Below the pieces are notes generated by a model that did no database searches, was not told the origin of the DNA, and saw nothing but the letters and a program-made list of their open reading frames with translations. A program made the translations under genes and the position numbers. A stretch of 64,000 bases of DNA, taken from NCBI RefSeq assembly GCF_004217545.1, contig NZ_SHKY01000002.1, positions 124,001 through 188,000 of the forward strand, read 5' to 3'. Positions within the stretch are counted from its first letter, which is position 1, and each line of letters begins with the position of its first letter. The DNA is from Krasilnikovia cinnamomea (lineage in GTDB: Bacteria > Actinomycetota > Actinomycetes > Mycobacteriales > Micromonosporaceae). This document shows, piece after piece, positions 22,374 to 29,900 of the stretch.

Positions 22374-25124
22374 TCAGCTCTGGTTCAGCGGTCGGGTACT
22401 GCGCCGCGGCGGCAGCGCGACGACTGTGCCGCCGCCGCTAGCCGCGGCCGGCGCGGCGGATGCGGGCTGCGCGGGGCGGTTCTGTCGGCGCCGGCTCAGC
22501 AGGGCGGTCGCGATGCGCTCGTCGAGGGTGTCCAGCCCGGCGAGGATCTCCCGGATGGGCCGGCGGGCGAGGTTGCGGTCGACGGCTGCGTCGATGACCT
22601 GCGGGGCGTCCGGGTCGTAGAGCTCCTGGTAGATGTCGGAGACCTCGAAGCCGTACAGGAACACCGGATTAGTGCTGCGGCCGTCGACGCGGAACGAGCC
22701 GATCGCGGTGTACTTGTCCAGGGCGGTGATCTGCTCCGGCGGGAACTTGCCCCATTCTCGGGCGACGGTGCGGGCGCTCTCCACGCTGGACGCCGACGTG
22801 ATCAGATGCGAGCGGTTGGTCAGGAACGCCTCCTCCAGGTAGTCGGGCAGCCGCTTGATCGACTGCGCGGCGGCGGCCATCCGCAGCCCGAACTTGCGGG
22901 TCTCCTCCAACATCCGGGCCAGGTCGCGGGTGGCGTACTGCTGGATCTCGTCGGCGAACAGCCAGAACGGGCGGCGCTGCTCGGGTGGCAGGTCACGGCG
23001 GCTGAGCGCGGCGCGCAGGGTGTCGTACAGCAGCAACGCCGTGATCAACTTGTCCTTGTCGCCGGTCCCGGACGGGCAGGCGAGCACGATGTAGCCGTTG
23101 TCCATGGCGTGGCGCACGTCGTACGTCGACTGTGGGCTGCCGAACAGGGCGGCGACCCGGTCGGAGGCCCGCAGCCGGTCGAGCAGGTTGGTGACCGGGG
23201 TGATCGCCTCCGCGGACAGCTTGGCGAACCGGGTCTCCCAGAAGCTCCGGGTGTGCTCGCTCAGGAACGGCAGCACGACGGTGCGCCAGTCCTCGTCGGC
23301 GAGGATCGTGGTCATCTGGAAGATCGTCGGTTGCAGGTCGGCGGGCAGCCTCATGCCGAGCTCGCACAGCGACTGGGCGGCCATCTGGGTCAGTGTCTGC
23401 GCCCGGTTGTTGACCGTGCCCCAGCCCATCGCGCTGGCGAACGACGCGACCACCGCGGAGACCCGGGACTCGAGTTCCTCGGGCCGGCGTCCGGCCATGC
23501 TCAGCGGGTTCCAGCCGGCCTGCGTGTCCCCGCCGGCGGACAGGTTCAGCTCGAGCACCCGGTCGGCGGCCGCGCCGAGGAACGGCTTCATGCGCTCGAG
23601 GGCGTCGGCGTGCGGGTCGAGGTACAGGAACCCGACGTGGCCGCGATCGGGGCGCCGCGCGTCCTCGATGTTGGCCAGGTGCACCGCCTGCACGATCGCC
23701 CTCTCGCTCTTGCCGTACTCCGCCCGCCCCAGGTTGAGGGAGAACAGGCTCTCCTTGGCGCGGGTGCCGACCGGGCGCCAGCCGCCGCCGGGAACGACCG
23801 CGAACCCCTGCGGCAGGAACCCGGGGGTCTTGGCCGGGCTGACGTAGGTCGGCATGTGCGCCGGCGCGGGCGGCAACGCCGGTGTACGGGCGACCGCCTC
23901 GGAGGTGCACTTGAGCGTGGGCGGCTTGAGCAGGCCGAGCATCTCGGTGGTCCGCACCCGCCGGGTCCGGCGCGGGCTGAACCGGCCGGTGCGCTCGCGG
24001 TGGTCGAACCAGCTACGCCGCCACCAGGAGTCGGCGCCGTCGAACCAGGTCCGGCCGACGTTGATGCCGCAGACCTTCCAGTAGTTCTCGCCGGAGAACT
24101 GCTCGAACGCCGCGAGCAGGGTCAGCAGATGCGCACGGGCGCGTTCCTTGGACGGCGACTCGACCCGGATCAGCACCTGGGCCTGCCACAGCGGGTCGGT
24201 GGCGAACAGCTTGGTGCTCAGCGCCCGGGTCTGGATCCGCATCTGCTCGGCGACGATGCCGACGCGGCGCAGGCGGGTGGATCCTCCCCCCATCATGCTG
24301 CCTTGCTTCTGCCGGGACTCGGCGGCGTCGTCCTGGCGGCGTTGCTCGCGTTCGGCGGTGGCTACCGCCCAGCGGCGCCACAGCCGCTCCCGGGCGTGGG
24401 TGACCGCCGCCAGGTCCAGGTGCACCACCGCCCGGTCGCCGTCGGTGACCTCGGCCAGTGCCCGCGCGAACGCGTCGAGGGGGTCGGGGTCCAGGCCGCG
24501 GTCTGCCAGCGGCAGCCGGTCGGTGCGGGCCAGGGTCATTTCGGCCCGCAGCACCGTGGACTTGCCGGTGGGGGAGGAGGATTCTCCGTACCATCGTGCG
24601 CCGGCGTCGACAGGCTCGTCGGGGTGGAACCGCGGCGGGGCCGCGGTGGCCGGGCTCTCGCCCGGCGCGAGCGGCGCCACCCCGGGCCACAGGGCGGTCT
24701 TGAGGACCGCTCTGGCGTAGTCGGGCACCGACATCCGGTAGCGCAGCAGCCCGTCGCCGTCGCCGACCAGCGACACCCGGACCGCGCTCGCCGAGCGCGG
24801 GAGCAGGCTGACGGCACGGCGGGCTCGAGCGAGCTGAGCGACTGCTTGCAGAACTGGACCGGGAGGTGGGTCGAAGACTGAGTCCGGGACAAGTTCGTAG
24901 GTTGCTCGGGTCTTCAGGCCCAGCTGCGTCAGTGCACCGTGGACGATAACCACGCCAAGGGCCACACCTGCTGCGACGCCGCTCCACGCCGCGATGGCCG
25001 TCACGGTCACATGGCTGAACCACTCCAGCAGGAACTGAGGCATCACGCTTTCTGGGGTGGGTAAAGATGTCGGGATCCGCGGCGGGGTGTTTCCACCACC
25101 AGTGAGCTGCGTAAACCCGGTCAC
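22374..25124 (-). CDS. Conjugative coupling ATPase (VirD4/TraG-like T4CP)
   Basis: This 916-residue protein has an N-terminal membrane helix (about residues 38-65) and a P-loop ATPase domain: LGRAEYGKSERAIV near 470, FLYLDPHAD near 500, and Walker B FWLFADEIQQYATRD near 722. The sensor-like AAAAQSIKRLP follows. These are hallmarks of type IV coupling proteins, hexameric motors that bring DNA or protein cargo to the secretion channel. The chosen start is GTG 25124; an internal ATG at 25043 (MPQFLLEW), just before the membrane helix, is an alternative. The second copy of the bipartite element lies about 165 bp upstream. The gene is separated from the main secretion operon by the replication region. 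Confidence 0.88.
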   Translation of the reverse strand: MTGFTQLTGGGNTPPRIPTSLPTPESVMPQFLLEWFSHVTVTAIAAWSGVAAGVALGVVIVHGALTQLGLKTRATYELVPDSVFDPPPGPVLQAVAQLARARRAVSLLPRSASAVRVSLVGDGDGLLRYRMSVPDYARAVLKTALWPGVAPLAPGESPATAAPPRFHPDEPVDAGARWYGESSSPTGKSTVLRAEMTLARTDRLPLADRGLDPDPLDAFARALAEVTDGDRAVVHLDLAAVTHARERLWRRWAVATAEREQRRQDDAAESRQKQGSMMGGGSTRLRRVGIVAEQMRIQTRALSTKLFATDPLWQAQVLIRVESPSKERARAHLLTLLAAFEQFSGENYWKVCGINVGRTWFDGADSWWRRSWFDHRERTGRFSPRRTRRVRTTEMLGLLKPPTLKCTSEAVARTPALPPAPAHMPTYVSPAKTPGFLPQGFAVVPGGGWRPVGTRAKESLFSLNLGRAEYGKSERAIVQAVHLANIEDARRPDRGHVGFLYLDPHADALERMKPFLGAAADRVLELNLSAGGDTQAGWNPLSMAGRRPEELESRVSAVVASFASAMGWGTVNNRAQTLTQMAAQSLCELGMRLPADLQPTIFQMTTILADEDWRTVVLPFLSEHTRSFWETRFAKLSAEAITPVTNLLDRLRASDRVAALFGSPQSTYDVRHAMDNGYIVLACPSGTGDKDKLITALLLYDTLRAALSRRDLPPEQRRPFWLFADEIQQYATRDLARMLEETRKFGLRMAAAAQSIKRLPDYLEEAFLTNRSHLITSASSVESARTVAREWGKFPPEQITALDKYTAIGSFRVDGRSTNPVFLYGFEVSDIYQELYDPDAPQVIDAAVDRNLARRPIREILAGLDTLDERIATALLSRRRQNRPAQPASAAPAAASGGGTVVALPPRRSTRPLNQS

Positions 25125-25288
25125 GGCTGGACCGTCCTATGCGACGTGATCGCGACGTGAAAACGACATGATCGCGACACCGAGCAGGGCAGCGCCGGCT
25201 GGGGGCGGACACGATGCGGGCTTGGCCACCAAGACACGGCAATCTCCTTTTCCACCGGGGAGAGCAGAGCGAAGAGGGCTCCTACTAT

Positions 25289-25320
25289 CACCAAGCGCAT
25301 TTGGAGTCGTCTGGAGTACA
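25289..25320 (-). promoter_or_regulatory. Bipartite element copy 2, upstream of the coupling-protein operon
   Basis: CACCAAGCGCAT (25289-25300), 10 nt, CTGGAGTACA (25311-25320) on the plus strand. The flanks CCTACTAT before and AACCCCAGGTCAG after resemble those of copy 3. It lies 165 bp before the GTG at 25124, leaving a long leader. Confidence 0.75.
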
Positions 25321-25419
25321 AACCCCAGGTCAGAGCCCCTTTGGGTGGTGCACGCCGAGCGGCCGTACCCGCGGGAGAACCGGGCGCCTCGGCGGTGGAC
25401 CGGTGACGGCGCCAGCTCG

Positions 25420-25456
25420 GGGTGTTTCTAGGGGGTGTTTCTAGCCCTCGGAGCAG
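25420..25456 (+). repeat. 37-bp direct repeat, left copy (GTGTTTCTA-type)
   Basis: The sequence contains two GGTGTTTCTA units followed by GCCCTCGGAGCAG. A copy with three mismatches lies at 27746-27782, so the two copies bracket the iterons, the lipoprotein gene and repA. The same GGTGTTTCTA core recurs in the repeat-rich region at 37.4-38.3 kb. Confidence 0.8.
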
Positions 25457-25541
25457 TTGAGACGTGCTGCTGCGGGCGCTTGAGGGACAGCCGTCGGACT
25501 CTTCGGCAAACAGGGCCTGTGGATGGCCTGACCGTTGTCCA

Positions 25542-25919
25542 CGCATACCTGGCCGACCGGCTCACCCGGCTCCGCGCTTGCGCATATCTGGCCGACCAGC
25601 GGGCCCTCGAGAAGGCACTCGAACCCGAGGGCTGCTCGCGCTTGAGCCTCGCCGGCCGGATCGCGGCCATCGTCCACGCATACCTGGCCGACCTCGGGGC
25701 GCCGAGCGGCCTTGCTCGCGCATATCTGGCCGACCGCTCCGGACTGCAGGTGCCCTGGCTTGCGGTTGTCCACGCATACCTGGCCGACCGCGACCGCGAA
25801 CGCTGTGGACAACCGGCCTACGAGGGCTCTGTCCACGCATATCTGGCCGACTAGGGCCCGCAGGTAGAGAGCGTGGCGTCACGCATAACTCGCCGACCAC
25901 CACGCATACCCTGCCGACC
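25542..25919 (+). repeat. Iteron cluster: eight 17-bp direct repeats, probable replication origin
   Basis: The consensus CGCATAYCTGGCCGACC occurs at 25542, 25581, 25677, 25719, 25773, 25836, 25882 and 25903, all in the same orientation. The last two are degenerate. The C/T position varies in a regular way (CATACC or CATATC). An AT-richer stretch (CTATAGCTTTTTCCTGTAG, around 25965) follows. A RepA-type initiator gene lies 0.7 kb downstream. Direct repeats beside a rep gene plus an AT-rich segment are the standard form of an iteron-controlled plasmid origin, so oriV is the likely role. Confidence 0.82.
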
Positions 25920-26118
25920 AAGCCCGGACGATTCCCCAGCTCAAGGCCCGTTTTCCGCGGCCCCCTATAGCTTTTTCCTGTAGTTATCTCTCCTGTAGCC
26001 GAAACCCCGCACGGTGGAGAGGTGCTCTGCCCGCAGGAACCTTGCGGTACACGGATCTGCCTCGCGAGCCCGGGGGTAGCGTCCGCGACTCCTCGCCGGC
26101 TGACGTCGTTGCACGGAC

Positions 26119-26598
26119 GTGAATCGACACACCGCCGCCGCCATAGCGCTCACGGTCACCGCCCTCACGGCCGGGTGCACCAGCCCGTCCCCGGCCCCGG
26201 CCTCCCCGCCGCTCACCATCTCCGGCCACATCACCGCGGGATACAACCTGTACAGCCTCGACTGGGAGACCGGTGCCTGCTTCGGGACCGGCGCCGCTGC
26301 TGCGCTCACCACCGGCGGCCAGGTCACCGTCGCCGACGCCGCAAACACCACCGTCGCCGTCGGTGCTCTCACCGATCCGCAGCTCATGGAGGCCGACCTG
26401 GTCGGCTCCCGCGACCGGTCCGGATTCCGCAAGGTCGGCTGCCGTTACGCGTTCACCGTGACCGGGGTCCCCGCCGGCCATCAGTTCTACGGCCTGCACA
26501 TCGGCGACCAGACCCGGCAGGTGCCCGCCAGCGAGACCGCCACCCCGGTCGAGCTGACCATCGGCTCGGTGCCCGCCGACGCGACGCCGGCAGCCTGA
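26119..26598 (+). CDS. Putative small lipoprotein
   Basis: This 159-residue protein starts at GTG 26119 with a lipoprotein signal peptide: a short charged start, TAAAIALTVTALTAGC, and a lipobox LTAGC with Cys near residue 20. A Pro/Ser-rich spacer and a small beta-rich domain follow (LTISGHITAGYNLYSLDWET, GGQVTVADAANTTVAVG, GVPAGHQFYGLHIGD). It is expected on the outer face of the cytoplasmic membrane. No recognised family. It lies between the iterons and repA, an unusual place for a lipoprotein; entry exclusion or a surface role would fit a plasmid but is speculative. Confidence 0.65.
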   Translation: MNRHTAAAIALTVTALTAGCTSPSPAPASPPLTISGHITAGYNLYSLDWETGACFGTGAAAALTTGGQVTVADAANTTVAVGALTDPQLMEADLVGSRDRSGFRKVGCRYAFTVTGVPAGHQFYGLHIGDQTRQVPASETATPVELTIGSVPADATPAA

Positions 26599-26623
26599 CG
26601 CTCACCCTCAGCCCAGGTGCGCC

Positions 26624-27670
26624 GTGGCCGAGACCCCAGGGGCGGCGGTCTCGGCCAGCCTGACCTGCCCAGATTCGGCGCGTGACGAGATGCGATTCGA
26701 TGTTCGCGCTGCGACACGCCGGGCCAGGACCTCGACCTTGGTCAACGAGCCTGCCAGCCTGGAGGACATGCCGCGGCCGAAACGCACCAGCGTGGAGCTG
26801 CTGCGTGCCGCAGCGGAAGTCTGGGACAACGAGGATCCCGACATCGGATACCTCACCCGGCTGTTGACTCAGACGAACCTGCCGTACCGCGATCCCGGCG
26901 ATGTCCCGGTGTGGAGCCGCCAGAACGGCAACGTGCACCTGCGGGTCGAGCCGGGTCAGCGCCGGCAGCCCGACGGCACTTATCGGCCGATCTACCCGTA
27001 CGGCATCCTGCCGCGGCTGCTGTTGATCTGGATGTCGAGCCAGGCGGTGAAGACCAAGTCGCCGACGCTCGTGCTTGGACCCTCTCTGACCATGTTCATG
27101 CAGGAGCTGGGGCTCAAGCCCACCGGCGGCGCGAAGGGCTCCATCACTCGGTTGCGGGATCAGATGGAACGGCTGCTCAAGGCCCGACTGAGCGTTGAGG
27201 TCGACGGCGGCCTGGACCGCGACCAGGCCGGACAGATCTCGGTGGCGCTGCGCTGGGACCTGTTCTGGGGCAAGGACGACCAGGACCCGCTGCTGCCGTC
27301 GACGATCCAACTGTCGACCGACTTCTTCAACGAGATCGTCCAGCATCCGGTACCGCTGAACATGCAGGCCCTGGCCGCGCTGCGCGGCTCACCGATGCGG
27401 CTGGACATCTACGCGTGGCTGACCTGGCGCATGTCGTACCTGCAGCGACCCACCGTGGTCCCCTGGGCGGGGCTGATGCTGCAGTTCGGATCCAACCTGG
27501 CCGACTCCAAGCAGGGACGCCAGCAGTTCCGGCGCGACTTCGCCAAGCACCTGCGCGAGGTGCAGCTGGTCTACCGCGAAGCGAACGTCGAGGTCACCGA
27601 CGCTGGCCTGGCGATGCGGCCCAGCCGTACGCACGTGCCGTTCCGCGGGATGCGCGCGCTGTCCGCCTGA
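26624..27670 (+). CDS. repA: RepA-type plasmid replication initiator
   Basis: This 348-residue protein contains the plasmid RepA family signature. Recognisable parts are PIYPYGILPRLLLIWMSSQAV, TKSPTLVLGPSLTMFMQELGL, GGAKGSITRLRDQMERLL, STDFFNEIVQHPVPLNMQAL, and SPMRLDIYAWLTWRMSYL. These are winged-helix segments that bind iterons and start plasmid replication. The GTG at 26624 opens the frame; the ATG at 26768 (MPRPKRTSVEL), after GGAGGAC, is an alternative start that keeps the whole conserved domain. It lies directly downstream of the iterons. The flanking 37-bp repeats may take part in its control. Confidence 0.82.
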   Translation: MAETPGAAVSASLTCPDSARDEMRFDVRAATRRARTSTLVNEPASLEDMPRPKRTSVELLRAAAEVWDNEDPDIGYLTRLLTQTNLPYRDPGDVPVWSRQNGNVHLRVEPGQRRQPDGTYRPIYPYGILPRLLLIWMSSQAVKTKSPTLVLGPSLTMFMQELGLKPTGGAKGSITRLRDQMERLLKARLSVEVDGGLDRDQAGQISVALRWDLFWGKDDQDPLLPSTIQLSTDFFNEIVQHPVPLNMQALAALRGSPMRLDIYAWLTWRMSYLQRPTVVPWAGLMLQFGSNLADSKQGRQQFRRDFAKHLREVQLVYREANVEVTDAGLAMRPSRTHVPFRGMRALSA

Positions 27671-27745
27671 CCAGCGGCACCCCTGCCGCGCGGCGCCCAG
27701 AACCACCACCACGATGGCGACGGTTGCGCACGGTGCCCACCCCGG

Positions 27746-27782
27746 GGGTGTTTCTGGGAGGTGTTTCTAGCCCTCCGAGCAG
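27746..27782 (+). repeat. 37-bp direct repeat, right copy
   Basis: It matches 25420-25456 at 34 of 37 positions, with two GTGTTTCT units followed by AGCCCTC and GAGCAG. It is followed at once by a small inverted repeat ATTACA-N7-TGTAAT (27785-27803), which may be an operator for the 27876 gene. Confidence 0.75.
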
Positions 27783-27875
27783 GTATTACACGCACCCTGT
27801 AATGAGGCTGCCGAGGACCATCCCGGCGGCGGAGATAGCTCGTGACGGTGTGCCGGCGAAGACGGGGATCAGCCC

Positions 27876-28310
27876 ATGAGTGTGGGAACCTGGGACGACC
27901 GCGACTATCCGGTGCTCGCGGCCGCGGTTGCGCTGTGCGATCCGGATCAGTTCGAGCAGGCTCGCGACGATGCCATCGAGCGCCAGACCGGGTTTGATCA
28001 AGCGACGGTCCAGGCGGCGCTTCGGGCCCTTCGCAACGAGGATCCGCCGTTGTTCAAGCAGTTCGAGGACGGCGATGGCCGGATCATGTCGGTCCGGTTC
28101 CCCACGGGCGAGGCGCGGCGGCGGGTGGGGCTGTGGCCGGTGATACCCGACGTCTTGATCCAGACGCTGGTCGAGCTCGCCGAGCGGGAGCAGAACGACG
28201 AGAAGAAGTCGCTTCTTCGCAAGGTGGTTGACCTGCTCAGGGACACCCCGAAGGCCGCGGTGGCGGCGGCTGCCGGTGTGGCCGTCAAGGCCCTACTCGG
28301 TGGCGGATAG
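27876..28310 (+). CDS. Small protein of unknown function, possible winged helix
   Basis: This 144-residue protein starts at ATG 27876. It has an N-terminal segment (YPVLAAAVALCDPDQFEQA and GFDQATVQAALRALRNEDPPLF) with the look of a small winged-helix or DprA-type helical domain. A Lys/Glu-rich helix (ELAEREQNDEKKSLLRKVVDLL) and a hydrophobic Ala/Val tail (AAVAAAAGVAVKALLGGG) that could be a membrane anchor follow. No firm family. It is convergent with the secretion operon end at 28324. Confidence 0.6.
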   Translation: MSVGTWDDRDYPVLAAAVALCDPDQFEQARDDAIERQTGFDQATVQAALRALRNEDPPLFKQFEDGDGRIMSVRFPTGEARRRVGLWPVIPDVLIQTLVELAEREQNDEKKSLLRKVVDLLRDTPKAAVAAAAGVAVKALLGGG

Positions 28311-28323
28311 GCGCCGCCTGCTC

Positions 28324-29340
28324 TTAATACATCGAGATGTGTACGTGGTTGGTGTGCCAGCCCGAGGGGTCGTTGCCGCCGAACGGGTTGTTGTAGGCGT
28401 GCCAGCCTTGGGTCTGGGTCCAGATCATGCGGAACCAGATTACGTACTTGATGCCGAGGCGGTCGGCGTTGGAGACCGCCCAGGCGGCCATCGCGTCGCC
28501 GCGTGCCTTCTGGGCTCCTGACGCTTCGCCGCCGGAGGTCATCATGAAGTCGCAGGCGCGGCCCTTGGGGTGTTCGCCGTGGTCGTCGACGCGGTAGCAG
28601 CCTGGCTTCGGGAAGCCGGCCGCGGTGGCCTGTTGGACGAGGTGCAGCGTGCGTGGGGTGAGGCAGCCGGCGCCGGTGGTCGGATCGGGGACGATGCTGC
28701 AGCTCTCTTCCGGCCAGGTTCCGTCAGGGTTGCGGGGGGCCGGCTCAGCCGTGCCCAGTGCCATGTCGGCGCAGCCGAGTCCAAGGTCGCCGCTTGGCCC
28801 CTGCGCGTTGACGAGCGCGGTGGCCAGGGGCTCGTGCTTGGCGTAGGCGTCGGGGTAGGCGCTGATCTGCACGGCCTGGGCGGCCTCGGTGAGCGGGATC
28901 GTGGCCCAGTCGGCGATGGTGATGAGCTTGTCGTAGAACTTGCCGGCGGCATAGACCGGGTCGAGGATCTGCGCCGGGGTGCCCCAGCCGGCGCTGGGGC
29001 GTTGCTGGAACAGCCCGAGCGAGTCGTGGTCGTTGTTCGCGCCGAGGTCGCCGAGGTTGTGCAGGTTGGACTCCTGCAGGGCGGTCGCGATCGCGATGAC
29101 CCAGCCGCGGGCCGGGACCTTCTTCTGCCGCCCGACGGCGATGATCATGGCGGCGTTGTGGCGTTGCTCGTCGTTGAGGTCGCCGACCTTGGGCGACGAC
29201 AGGTCGGGGTCGACGCTGACGTCGCAGCCGGCGGAGGCGCTGCTGGTCAGCATCCGGTAGCCGCCGCCGATCACGCCGGTGCCGACGCAGCACAGCACGG
29301 TGAGCACCGCCGCGATGACGGCGGCGGTTCGCAGCCTCAT
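28324..29340 (-). CDS. Two-domain peptidoglycan hydrolase of the secretion system (lytic transglycosylase plus M15-like)
   Basis: This 338-residue protein has a membrane anchor or signal at residues 4-26, then a lysozyme-like transglycosylase domain (VIAIATALQESNLHNL with the catalytic Glu near 90, and DSLGLFQQRPSAGWG). The C-terminal domain has GEHPKGRACDFMM and WHTNHVHISMY. The H...D...HxH arrangement is typical of M15/VanY-type carboxypeptidases and ARB_07466-like domains. It would open the thick Gram-positive cell wall for the transfer channel (VirB1/TcpG-type role). It is the last gene of the operon, and its ATG overlaps the preceding stop. Both sets of catalytic residues are present. 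Confidence 0.82.
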   Translation of the reverse strand: MRLRTAAVIAAVLTVLCCVGTGVIGGGYRMLTSSASAGCDVSVDPDLSSPKVGDLNDEQRHNAAMIIAVGRQKKVPARGWVIAIATALQESNLHNLGDLGANNDHDSLGLFQQRPSAGWGTPAQILDPVYAAGKFYDKLITIADWATIPLTEAAQAVQISAYPDAYAKHEPLATALVNAQGPSGDLGLGCADMALGTAEPAPRNPDGTWPEESCSIVPDPTTGAGCLTPRTLHLVQQATAAGFPKPGCYRVDDHGEHPKGRACDFMMTSGGEASGAQKARGDAMAAWAVSNADRLGIKYVIWFRMIWTQTQGWHAYNNPFGGNDPSGWHTNHVHISMY

Positions 29341-29900
29341 CGGGCCGGGATCCAGTCGAGGGTGTGGACCAGCCAGCGGCCCTGGTACAGCAGGGTCAGG
29401 TGCAGGGTGCCGGCGTCGGTGGTGATGCGGGCGTCGGCGCCGCCGGGGATGGCCGTGATCTGGGGCGTGCGGGTGACCTTGTCGGCGGGCACGCCGGCCG
29501 GGTCGGCGTGGCGCAGCTTGCCGGCCAGGACGGGGGTGCTCAGGGCGGCCAGCCGCGGCGCCCAGCTGGTGGCGTCGGCGCCGGTGTGCCGGGTCCAGGA
29601 TCGGGCGAAGCGACTGGTGGCCGCGGCCGCGGCGGCGGTGTCGAGGTCGTGGGTGGAGTCGTCGTCGATGTCGTCCGGGGAGATGGTGGCCGCGACCGGC
29701 GGCGTGACCCGGGCCGGCGACGAAATGGCCGCGTCCGCCGAGGGCGTTTCCACAGCGGTGGCGGTGCCGCCGGTCGGTAGGGGTGCCGAGGTCATGGCGG
29801 CCGAGGGTGCGGGGGCGTCGTCGGTGCCGGCCAGGCGCAGCAGCCCGATGACGGCGGCCGCCGCGATCGCTAGCACGAGCGCGACCCGGCGGGCGTTCAC
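29337..29900 (-). CDS. Membrane-anchored VirB8/TcpC-like small protein
   Basis: This 187-residue protein starts at GTG 29900, overlapping the preceding stop (GTGA). An N-terminal membrane helix (VALVLAIAAAAVIGLLRL) is followed by a Thr/Ala/Pro-rich linker. The C-terminal globular domain is NTF2-like (SRFARSWTRHTGADATSWAP, RLAALSTPVLAGKL, then beta strands ending in LLYQGRWLVHTLDWIPAR). This is the layout of VirB8-type assembly factors, which contact the channel outside the membrane. Function is inferred from topology and operon position. Confidence 0.65.
   Translation of the reverse strand: MNARRVALVLAIAAAAVIGLLRLAGTDDAPAPSAAMTSAPLPTGGTATAVETPSADAAISSPARVTPPVAATISPDDIDDDSTHDLDTAAAAAATSRFARSWTRHTGADATSWAPRLAALSTPVLAGKLRHADPAGVPADKVTRTPQITAIPGGADARITTDAGTLHLTLLYQGRWLVHTLDWIPAR

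Larger units (their letters stand above)
25125..25541. other. Intergenic region between coupling-protein gene and iterons
   Basis: About 420 bp without a convincing gene. It holds the second copy of the bipartite element (25289-25320) and one member of a 37-bp direct repeat (25420-25456). The small open frames here have no ribosome-binding sites and run through these elements, so they are taken as chance. Confidence 0.6.

Noticed and set aside
22290..24881. 863-codon plus-strand frame opposite the coupling ATPase
   Set aside because: No domain and biased composition; the minus-strand ATPase has Walker motifs.
20086..25303. The conserved ATGCGCTTGGTG block read as a start codon for a peptide MRLV
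   Set aside because: The three copies continue differently: one runs into the ParB-like frame, one gives 60 unrelated residues, one stops at once. Conservation is in the DNA, with a fixed 10-nt gap, so a DNA signal is more likely.
25435..25970. Frames through the iterons repeating AYLADR-like peptides
   Set aside because: The peptide repeat is a by-product of iterons in the DNA. Spacing between iterons is irregular and there is no ribosome-binding site.
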